From an uncultured cyanobacterium (GTDB lineage: Bacteria; Cyanobacteriota; Cyanobacteriia; PCC-6307; Cyanobiaceae), in the NCBI GenBank assembly GCA_903935205.1, contig CAIZQU010000070.1, positions 1-42,739 on the forward strand: DNA of 42,739 bases. The letters run 5' to 3'. The notes under the pieces are model-generated. The model searched no databases. It saw only the letters and a program-made list of their open reading frames with translations, and had not been told where the DNA came from. The position numbers and the translations under genes are program-made. This document shows positions 36,388 through 42,739 of this stretch, piece by piece (position 1 is the stretch's first letter; each line of letters opens with the position of its first letter).

Positions 36388-37350
36388 ATGGTGAGGCCCC
36401 GGATCGGGCGCGGCGTGATGGTCGATGTGCCGGCGACCACCGCCAACATCGGCCCGGGGTTTGACTGCCTGGGTGCCGCCCTGAGCCTTAACAACCGCTT
36501 TGAACTGCGGGTGATCGAGGGTGGCCCCGAGCGCTTTGATCTGATCATTGAGGGCAGCGAGGGCAGCCATCTGCGCGGCGGGCCCGACAACCTTGTCTAC
36601 CGCTCGGCCCAGAGGGTCTGGCGGGAGGCTGGGGTGGAGCCGGTGGCCCTTGAGGCGCGGGTGCAGTTGGCCGTTCCCCCCGCCCGCGGCCTCGGCAGCA
36701 GCGCCACCGCGATCGTGGCCGGTCTGATCGGCGCCAATGCCCTGGTGGGCGAACCGCTCAGCCGCGAGAAGCTGCTGGAGCTGGCGATCGATATCGAAGG
36801 CCATCCCGACAACGTCGTGCCCTCCCTGGTCGGGGGCCTGTGCCTCACCGCCCGGGCCGCCTCGCACCGCTGGAGGGTGGTGCGCTGTGAATGGGATCCG
36901 GCGGTCAAGGCGGTGGTGGCGATTCCAACGATCCGGCTGAGCACGAGCGAAGCCCGCCGCGCGATGCCACGCAGCATCCCGATTCCCGATGCGGTGCTCA
37001 ACCTCGGTGCCCTCACCCTGTTGCTGCAGGGCCTGCGCACCGGCAACGGCGACCTGATCGCCGATGGCCTGCACGACCGGATCCACGAGCCCTACCGCTG
37101 GGGCCTGATCCAGGGGGGGCGGGCCGTGCGTGAGGCGGCCCTGGAGGCCGGAGCCTGGGGCTGCGTGATCAGCGGTGCCGGGCCCACCCTGCTGGCGCTC
37201 ACGTCAGCGTCGGTCGCGGAAACGGTGAGCGCGGCCATGGTGGAGGCCTGGCGACAGGAGGACGTGAGCAGCCATGGCGCCGTGCTCGACCTGCAGATGG
37301 GCGGGAGCCTCTGGGAGGCGCTGCCGACAGCAACCCCCGTGGCGCACTAG
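36388..37350 (+). CDS. thrB: Homoserine kinase
   Basis: ThrB phosphorylates homoserine on the way to threonine. The 320-aa GHMP kinase shows VPATTANIGPGFDCLGAALSLNNRF at the start, the ATP loop PPARGLGSSATAIVAGLIGAN, and EGHPDNVVPSLVGGLCL. The C-terminal GAWGCVISGAGPTLLAL is also present. AGGGAG about 10 bp before ATG 36388 is one of the few clear ribosome binding sites in the window and settles the start. Confidence 0.95.
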   Translation: MVRPRIGRGVMVDVPATTANIGPGFDCLGAALSLNNRFELRVIEGGPERFDLIIEGSEGSHLRGGPDNLVYRSAQRVWREAGVEPVALEARVQLAVPPARGLGSSATAIVAGLIGANALVGEPLSREKLLELAIDIEGHPDNVVPSLVGGLCLTARAASHRWRVVRCEWDPAVKAVVAIPTIRLSTSEARRAMPRSIPIPDAVLNLGALTLLLQGLRTGNGDLIADGLHDRIHEPYRWGLIQGGRAVREAALEAGAWGCVISGAGPTLLALTSASVAETVSAAMVEAWRQEDVSSHGAVLDLQMGGSLWEALPTATPVAH

Positions 37351-37353
37351 GTA

Positions 37354-37381
37354 CTTACACTTATTCCACGACTGTTAGATT
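37354..37381 (+). promoter_or_regulatory. Possible ndhD promoter
   Basis: CTTACA (37354-37359), a 16-bp spacer and TAGATT (37376-37381) lie in a locally AT-rich stretch, about 100 bp before the ndhD ATG. Confidence 0.4.
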
Positions 37382-37483
37382 TCGTTTCGTTTTCCAGGTG
37401 CGCGCCCTGAGCCTGGTCCCCTTTTCTCCCTTCTGCCCTTCCGCGGCCCGCCCGCTCCGTCCGCCCTGCCCGCCACGCCCGCC

Positions 37484-39064
37484 ATGGTTGCCGCACTTCC
37501 CGCTCTGGTTGCCTCCCTGCCGGCCGCTGACGGGACCTTCCCCTGGCTCAGCCTGATCGTGCTGCTGCCCTCGGTGGCCGCGCTGCTGATGCCCCTGCTG
37601 CCCGGCGACGGCGACGATCCCCGCCTGCCCCGCACGGTCGCCCTGACGGCCCTGGGCATCGATTTCGCCCTAATGCTCTGGGTGTTCAGCCACCACTTCG
37701 ATGGCAGTTCCAGCGCCCTTCAGCTCGTCGAACGCTTCTCCTGGGTGCCGGCCCTCGGACTCGAGTGGTCCCTGGCCAGCGATGGCCTCTCAGCCCCTCT
37801 GGTGGTGCTCAGCGGTCTGGTCACCCTGCTCGCCGCCGCCGCCAGCTGGAATGTGGCCCGCAAGACCCGTCTCTACTTCGCCCTGCTGCTGCTGCAGGCC
37901 TCGGCCCAGGCCCTGGTCTTCCTCTCCCAGGACTTCCTGCTCTTCTTCCTCGCCTGGGAACTGGAACTGGTGCCCGTCTACCTGCTGATCGCCATCTGGG
38001 GTGGCCCGCAGCGCCAGTACGCCGCGACCAAATTCATCCTTTACACCGCCACCGCCTCCCTGCTGATCCTGATCAGCGGTCTGGCCCTGGCCCTCTCCGG
38101 CGACCATTTCAGCCTCAACCTCACCGAACTGGCGAGCCGCTCCCCAGGGGGAAGTTTCGGCCTGCTCTGCTACCTCGGCTTCCTGATCGGTTTCGGCGTC
38201 AAGTTGCCGATGTTTCCCCTCCACACCTGGCTCCCTGATGCCCACGGCGAAGCCAATGCACCGGTCTCGATGCTGCTGGCCGGCGTGTTGCTCAAGATGG
38301 GCGGCTATGCCCTGCTGCGCTTCAACGTTCAGATGCTGCCCGGGGCGCACCAGCAGCTCGCCCCGGCCCTGGTCGTGCTCGGCATCGTCAACATCGTCTA
38401 CGGGGCCCTCAACGCCTTCGCCCAGGACAACGTCAAACGGCGGATCGCCTGCAGCTCCGTCAGCCACATGGGCTTCGTGCTGCTCGGCATCGGCGCCGTC
38501 GATGCCCTGGGCCTCAGCGGCGCCATGCTGCAGATGATCAGCCACGGTCTGATCGCCGCGGCGATGTTCTTCGTCACCGGCGTCTTCTACGAGCGCACCA
38601 AGACCCTTTCGATTCCCAACATGGGCGGTCTGGCCAAGGTCCTTCCCGTGACCTTCGCCTTCTTCCTGGCCAGCTCCCTGGCCTCCCTGGCCCTGCCTGG
38701 CATGAGCGGTTTCGTCAGCGAGATCACGGTGTTTCTTGGCATCACCGCCAACGACGCCTTCACCATCGGCTTCCGCGTGATCACCGTGGTGCTGGCGGCC
38801 ATCGGGGTGGTGCTGACGCCGGTCTATCTGCTCTCCCTCTGCCGCCGGGTGTTCTTCGGTCCCAGGATCCCGGCCCTGGCGGTGTTGGGTGACATGAAGC
38901 CGCGGGAAGCCCTGATCGGCCTCAGCCTGCTGCTGCCCACCCTGGTGATCGGCTTCTGGCCACGGATCGCCATCGACCTCTATGAGGCCAGCACCACCGC
39001 CCTGGCCAACAACCTGCCCGCCCAGGCGGCCCTGGCCCTCGGTCGGATCCCCGCCCTGGGTTGA
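37484..39064 (+). CDS. ndhD: NAD(P)H-quinone oxidoreductase subunit 4 (NdhD)
   Basis: NdhD is a proton-pumping, antiporter-like subunit of the cyanobacterial NDH-1 complex in the thylakoid membrane (respiration and cyclic electron flow). The 526-aa protein has about 14 hydrophobic helices. It has the conserved Glu in [16 protein letters not shown], the Lys-containing [22 protein letters not shown], and [23 protein letters not shown]. The C-terminal helix [10 protein letters not shown] is typical of the NuoM type. Which ndhD paralogue it is cannot be fixed without alignment. Confidence 0.95.
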   Translation: MVAALPALVASLPAADGTFPWLSLIVLLPSVAALLMPLLPGDGDDPRLPRTVALTALGIDFALMLWVFSHHFDGSSSALQLVERFSWVPALGLEWSLASDGLSAPLVVLSGLVTLLAAAASWNVARKTRLYFALLLLQASAQALVFLSQDFLLFFLAWELELVPVYLLIAIWGGPQRQYAATKFILYTATASLLILISGLALALSGDHFSLNLTELASRSPGGSFGLLCYLGFLIGFGVKLPMFPLHTWLPDAHGEANAPVSMLLAGVLLKMGGYALLRFNVQMLPGAHQQLAPALVVLGIVNIVYGALNAFAQDNVKRRIACSSVSHMGFVLLGIGAVDALGLSGAMLQMISHGLIAAAMFFVTGVFYERTKTLSIPNMGGLAKVLPVTFAFFLASSLASLALPGMSGFVSEITVFLGITANDAFTIGFRVITVVLAAIGVVLTPVYLLSLCRRVFFGPRIPALAVLGDMKPREALIGLSLLLPTLVIGFWPRIAIDLYEASTTALANNLPAQAALALGRIPALG

Positions 39065-39162
39065 TCCTCCGGAACGCCTGCCCCGCGCTGGAATGAAGCC
39101 ATCCCTGCCCGGACCTCCCGCCCCCGGGTGGTCCCCGCCCTTCCCATCGGATCTCCCGTCCC

Positions 39163-41298
39163 ATGCCTGACGCCGCTGTCGCCCCGTCCCCGCAGGCCGC
39201 TCAGCCAGCCCTGCTGGCCGGTTCCGGGCTGCCCGACTTCGCCGCGATCAGTCCGGAGCAGGTGCGTCAGCACATCCCAGAGCTGCTGGAGTCGCTCGAA
39301 GCCGAGCTGATCGCCCTGGAGGCCCAGCTGCAGCACACCCTCGACAGCGAGGAGCCCCTGGCCTGGGACACGGTGATGGATCCGCTCCAACGGCTGGAGG
39401 AGCGACTGCGCTGGAGCTGGGGGGTGGTCAGCCATCTCAACGGCGTCTGCAACAGCCCCGAGCTGCGGGAAGCCCACGCCAGCCAGCAGGCGGCGGTGGT
39501 GGCCTTCGGCAACCGCAGCGGCCAGAGCCGGGTGCTGTATCAGGTCCTGCGCCGGCTGCAGAAGCAGGGAGGTCTCGATGGCACCCAGCAGCGGATCCTC
39601 ACCGCCGAACTGCGGGCCATGGAACTGCGCGGCGTCGGGCTGGAGGGGGAAAAGCAGGAGGCTTTCAACGCCGCCAGCCAGGAACTGGCGGAGCTCTCCA
39701 CCCGCTTCGGCAACCAGGTGCTCGATGCCACCAACGCCTGGACCCTGCTGCTGCGCGATCCGGCCGATGTGGCGGGTCTGCCCGAGAGCATGCGGCAACT
39801 GCTGGCCGAGGCGGCGCGTCAGGCCGGCGAGGAGGAGGCCAGTGCCGAGGCCGGGCCGTGGCTGCTCGGTCTCGACTTCCCCCGTTACGGCCCGTTCCTC
39901 CAGTACTCCGAACGCCGCGATCTGCGCGAGCGCCTCTACCGCGCCTTCGTCAGCCGGGCTTCGGGGGCCGGTGAAGGGGGCGACAACGGCCCGCTGATCG
40001 AGCGGATTCTCACCCTCCGCCAGGAGCAGGCCGCCCGCCTGGGCTACAGCCACTGGGCGGCCCTGAGCCTGGCCTCGAAGATGGCCGAATCGGAGCAGCA
40101 GGTGGAGACGCTGCTTGAGGAGCTGCGGGCGGCGGCCCATCCAGCCGCCCAGAGGGAGCTGCAGGAGCTGCGGGACTGCGCCGCCGCCGCCGGAGCGCCT
40201 GAGGCGGCGGAGCTGCAGCCCTGGGACGTGAGCTTCTGGGCCGAACGTCTGCGCCGCCAGCGCTTCGGGCTCGACAGCGAGGCCCTGCGCCCCTGGTTCC
40301 CCCTGCCCCGCGTTCTCGACGGCCTCTTCGCCCTCTGCGACCGCCTGTTCGGGGTGCGGATCGAGGCCGCCGATGGGGAGGCACCGATCTGGCACCGCGA
40401 TGTGCGCTTCTTCCGGGTGTGCGATGGCAGCGATGGCCGCCCCCTGGCGGCGTTCTACCTCGACCCCTACAGCCGCCCTGGCAGCAAGCGCGGCGGGGCC
40501 TGGATGGATGAATGCCTGGTGCGTCACCGGGCCGCCGATGGCAACCCCGTGCTGCCGGTGGCCTATCTGATCTGCAACCAGAGTCCGCCGGTGGGAGAAA
40601 GCCCCAGCCTGATGACCTTTCAGGAGGTGGAAACGCTCTTCCACGAATTCGGCCACGGCCTTCACCACATGCTCACCACCGTTGAGCGGCCCCAGGCGGC
40701 TGGGATCAACAACGTTGAATGGGATGCGGTGGAGCTGCCCAGCCAGTTCATGGAGAACTGGTGCTACGACCGCGCCACGCTGCTGGGAATGGCCAGGCAC
40801 TGGCAGAGCGGTGAACCCTTACCGGAGCACGAATTCGCCAAGCTCCTGGCGGCCCGCACCTTCATGGCCGGCGCCGCCACCCTGCGCCAGGTGCACTTCG
40901 CCCTCACCGACCTGCGGCTCCACAGCCAGTGGCGGCCCGAGCTGGGGATCACGCCGGAGCAGCTGCGCCGCCAGATCGCCCGCACCACCACCGTGCTCGA
41001 TCCGCTGCCGGAGGACGCCATGCTCTGCAGCTTCAGCCACATCTTCGCCGGGGGCTACTCGGCGGGGTACTACTCCTACAAGTGGGCAGAAGTGCTCAGC
41101 GCCGATGCCTTCGGCGCCTTTGAAGAGGTGGGCCTGGAGAACGAGGAGGCGATCCGCGCCACGGGTCGCCGCTTCCGCGACACCGTGCTCAGCGAGGGAG
41201 GCAGCCGCCATCCCACCGAGGTGTTCACCAGCTTCCGCGGCCGCGCCCCGTCCTCCGAGGCCCTGATCCGCCACAGTGGCTTGGTGGCGGCCAGCTGA
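39163..41298 (+). CDS. M3 family oligopeptidase (oligopeptidase A-like)
   Basis: This is a cytoplasmic zinc metallopeptidase that cleaves short peptides, including released signal peptides. The 711-aa length fits the family. The active site is HEFGH at 494-498 within VETLFHEFGHGLHHML. The downstream Glu ligand region is NNVEWDAVELPSQFMENW, and FAGGYSAGYYSYKWAEVLSADAF lines the pocket. The N-terminal 400 residues are helical, as expected. It follows ndhD by 98 bp on the same strand. The name prlC would suit, but the paralogue was not checked. Confidence 0.93.
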   Translation: MPDAAVAPSPQAAQPALLAGSGLPDFAAISPEQVRQHIPELLESLEAELIALEAQLQHTLDSEEPLAWDTVMDPLQRLEERLRWSWGVVSHLNGVCNSPELREAHASQQAAVVAFGNRSGQSRVLYQVLRRLQKQGGLDGTQQRILTAELRAMELRGVGLEGEKQEAFNAASQELAELSTRFGNQVLDATNAWTLLLRDPADVAGLPESMRQLLAEAARQAGEEEASAEAGPWLLGLDFPRYGPFLQYSERRDLRERLYRAFVSRASGAGEGGDNGPLIERILTLRQEQAARLGYSHWAALSLASKMAESEQQVETLLEELRAAAHPAAQRELQELRDCAAAAGAPEAAELQPWDVSFWAERLRRQRFGLDSEALRPWFPLPRVLDGLFALCDRLFGVRIEAADGEAPIWHRDVRFFRVCDGSDGRPLAAFYLDPYSRPGSKRGGAWMDECLVRHRAADGNPVLPVAYLICNQSPPVGESPSLMTFQEVETLFHEFGHGLHHMLTTVERPQAAGINNVEWDAVELPSQFMENWCYDRATLLGMARHWQSGEPLPEHEFAKLLAARTFMAGAATLRQVHFALTDLRLHSQWRPELGITPEQLRRQIARTTTVLDPLPEDAMLCSFSHIFAGGYSAGYYSYKWAEVLSADAFGAFEEVGLENEEAIRATGRRFRDTVLSEGGSRHPTEVFTSFRGRAPSSEALIRHSGLVAAS

Positions 41299-41340
41299 GC
41301 CCGGCCCAGCACCACTGCCGACCTCGATGGGGTCTTGCTG

Positions 41341-41381
41341 ATCCAGACCCGGTGATCCAGACCCGCAATCCAGACCCGGTG
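41341..41381. repeat. 14-bp tandem repeat, three units
   Basis: ATCCAGACCCGGTG at 41341-41354 and 41368-41381 are identical. Between them lies a 13-bp variant, ATCCAGACCCGCA. Confidence 0.85.
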
Positions 41382-41385
41382 ATGC

Positions 41386-41440
41386 GGTTCTGATCATGGG
41401 CCCTGGATGCTGGGGTCCTGATGATGGGGCCCATGGATGC
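41386..41440. repeat. Imperfect 25-27 bp direct repeat
   Basis: 41386-41410 and 41414-41440 share the pattern GGTyCTGATsATGGG followed by CCCTGGATGC or CCCATGGATGC. The second unit contains the first start codons of the next gene. Confidence 0.65.
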
Positions 41441-41930
41441 ACGGCTGACCATGCACAGCGAGGGCGAGGGGCTGGAGGGGCTGGAATACGGCAACGCCTG
41501 GGCGTTGCGCAGCCCCCTCCAACCCTCCAGCAACTGGTTCGTGGGCGATCATCCCGCCATTCCGCCCCACTCCCTGCGGTTTCTCAGCCATGGCGGCCCA
41601 GGCGGGCAGGGGGGAGACCTGGTCTGCGGTCTGGCGGTCAAGTGGTTCGAGCACCAGCCCGGCGATGACCCCAGCTGGGGTCAGGCCAAACCGCTCAGCA
41701 GCGGCCGCACCCTCTCACTGCTGGTCGGCCCTGGCGCCTTCGAGCTGCGCTTCCGGCAGGGTGAGCGGGGCTGCAGGCTGGTGCTCGACCAACCGGGTGA
41801 TTTCGCGCTCTGGGGGGAGGGTCTGGAGCACAGCTGGCGGGCCCTGCAACCCTCGGCCGTGCTCACCGTGCGCTGGTCCCCCGCCATCGAGAGCGCCGAC
41901 GGCGCGGTTGTCCGCCCCGGGGAACCCTGA
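41421..41930 (+). CDS. Hypothetical protein, beta-rich
   Basis: No family is recognised. The 169-aa protein is rich in Trp, Gly and Leu with probable beta strands (NAWALRSP, SLRFLSHGG, LVCGLAVKWFEHQPG, TLSLLVGPGAFELRFRQG, LTVRWSP), which suggests a small beta-barrel or cupin-like fold (inference). A repeat covers the first ATGs (41421, 41424, 41436), so ATG 41451 (MHSEGEG) may be the real start. The next gene begins two bases after its stop, so the two are probably one operon. Confidence 0.65.
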   Translation: MMGPMDARLTMHSEGEGLEGLEYGNAWALRSPLQPSSNWFVGDHPAIPPHSLRFLSHGGPGGQGGDLVCGLAVKWFEHQPGDDPSWGQAKPLSSGRTLSLLVGPGAFELRFRQGERGCRLVLDQPGDFALWGEGLEHSWRALQPSAVLTVRWSPAIESADGAVVRPGEP

Positions 41931-41931
41931 G

Positions 41932-42498
41932 ATGCCTGCACCCATTCCCGCCATGAGCGAGGACTCCCAGCCCCTGATCGAAGCCGCCACCTTTCTCGAT
42001 CGAACCATCCGCCTGTTCCTCAGCCAGGAGGGAGCCCTCCAGGTGGAGACCTGGATCGTGGCCGTGACGCGCATGGCCGGCACCCTGATCCTGGTCGACC
42101 GTCTGCCCGAGGGAACGACCGGCCCGGCCGGCAGCACCGTGCTGGTCGAGGCGGTGAACCAGGAGGGACCCCGGCTGGTGCGGCTGATGCTGCTGACCCT
42201 GGCCCACCTTGGCATCCCCCTGGAGGAGGGGGAGATCGAAGCCCCCGCGGAGGGCAGCACCGTGGTTCCACTCAGCCTGGAAGCCACCCGCGACAAGCTC
42301 GAGTCGCTGGTGTTCGCCTGCGGGCGCAGCCATGGGCTCAGCCTCGGCTCCACCGCCGATGCCCTGATGATCGCCGCCGCCCTGGCGATCCACAGCAGCG
42401 CCGAAGTGCTGCCCCCCCGACAGGGAGCTGGATGGGCCGTCGCCGGCCTGGTGGAGGGAGCCCGCACGCTGCCCGGCCCGCGCCCCGATCGGATCTAA
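41932..42498 (+). CDS. Hypothetical protein
   Basis: No family is recognised. The 188-aa acidic protein alternates helix and strand: LIEAATFLDRTIRLFLSQ, LQVETWIVAVTRMAGTLILVDRLP, LVRLMLLTLAHLGIPLEEGE, LESLVFACGRSHGLSLGS, ADALMIAAALAIHSSAE. There are no membrane helices or catalytic motifs. ATG 41953 is an alternative start. The frame is open further upstream, but that part overlaps the previous gene and is not real coding. A dispersed repeat begins 17 bp after the stop. Confidence 0.65.
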   Translation: MPAPIPAMSEDSQPLIEAATFLDRTIRLFLSQEGALQVETWIVAVTRMAGTLILVDRLPEGTTGPAGSTVLVEAVNQEGPRLVRLMLLTLAHLGIPLEEGEIEAPAEGSTVVPLSLEATRDKLESLVFACGRSHGLSLGSTADALMIAAALAIHSSAEVLPPRQGAGWAVAGLVEGARTLPGPRPDRI

Positions 42499-42515
42499 GG
42501 CCGCAGCTCCTGCAA

Positions 42516-42606
42516 GCCTGTCGCCTGTTGCCGTATTGGCCGCCAATCCATGGGGAGATCACACGACGGAGCAAAGCCGGGTCTCCCATGGATCCCATCG
42601 CTGGCG
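42516..42606 (+). repeat. Dispersed MITE-like element, copy C (left part)
   Basis: The first 24 bases match the start of copy B at 20 positions, including an exact GCCGTATTGG at 42530-42539. The hairpin arms ATCCATGGGGAGATC (42546-42560) and GGGTCTCCCATGGAT (42579-42593) are well preserved. Similarity to copies A and B fades after about 42606, and no right end was found before the window stops. Confidence 0.7.
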
Positions 42607-42636
42607 TCCCCGCGAGTGGTGTAATTCCCCCGGCAC

Positions 42637-42663
42637 CCCCACCCCTGCGTAGCCGGGGTGGGG
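42637..42663. other. Perfect 9-bp GC hairpin
   Basis: CCCCACCCC (42637-42645) and GGGGTGGGG (42655-42663) pair perfectly around a 9-nt loop. No T run follows on either strand, so terminator function is doubtful. Confidence 0.5.
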
Positions 42664-42739
42664 CGCGCACCTCAGGCGATCGGCTCCACGGCTGACGTTG
42701 CAAGGGGTGGGCAGGCCCGTTTCCCTGGTTCGAGTACCA

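Noticed and set aside
42690-42739. GGTTCGAGTACCA at the right edge as a tRNA 3' part
   Set aside because: The T-loop-like string lacks a matching stem, and no D arm or anticodon arm could be folded upstream of it.
1-42739. CRISPR array or cas genes
   Set aside because: No regularly spaced repeats with unique spacers were seen, and no Cas-like protein is encoded.

Overview
The window looks like chromosomal DNA of a GC-rich picocyanobacterium of the Synechococcus/Cyanobium type. The evidence is a psbA gene (photosystem II D1), ndhD (NDH-1 subunit 4), phylloquinone genes menB and menD, a cyanobacterial DUF760 gene, and the order thrS - glk - thrB - ndhD - M3 oligopeptidase. The assignment is by gene content and recognisable protein sequence only; no database search was possible.

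Layout. (1) 1-7077: two same-strand, overlapping genes for very large signalling proteins. The first is an LRR-ROCO GTPase ending in a TIR domain. The second joins TIR, a CHAT caspase-like protease, an NB-ARC-type STAND ATPase and TPR repeats. This is the most accessory-looking part and a candidate NLR-like defence or programmed-death module. (2) 7078-10626: a MOSC protein and an M28 peptidase, separated by gene-free stretches with short tandem repeats and two copies of a dispersed element with terminal inverted repeats (a third partial copy lies at 42516 onward). (3) 10627-18712, minus strand: menD, menB, an L,D-transpeptidase, glgA, a low-complexity membrane protein and murF (quinone, glycogen and cell-wall functions). 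(4) 18766-19829, plus strand: lepB and a DUF760 gene. (5) 19833-24117: an AT-richer block with a methyltransferase, a radical SAM protein, a GT-A-like protein and a GT8 glycosyltransferase, probably a transferred surface-glycan or modification cluster. (6) 24144-29020, minus strand: DUF4336, ZIP transporter, psbA with a clear promoter and terminator, and a DUF697 protein. (7) 29159-42498, mainly plus strand: two hypotheticals, trpS, a GH104 lysozyme-like protein, a TM2 protein (minus), thrS, glk, thrB, ndhD, an M3 oligopeptidase and two hypotheticals.

Most regions are ordinary core genome. The parts deserving attention are the tandem TIR module, the dispersed inverted-repeat element, and the low-GC glycosyltransferase/radical SAM island. 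Many long opposite-strand open frames are by-products of high GC content and were left out.
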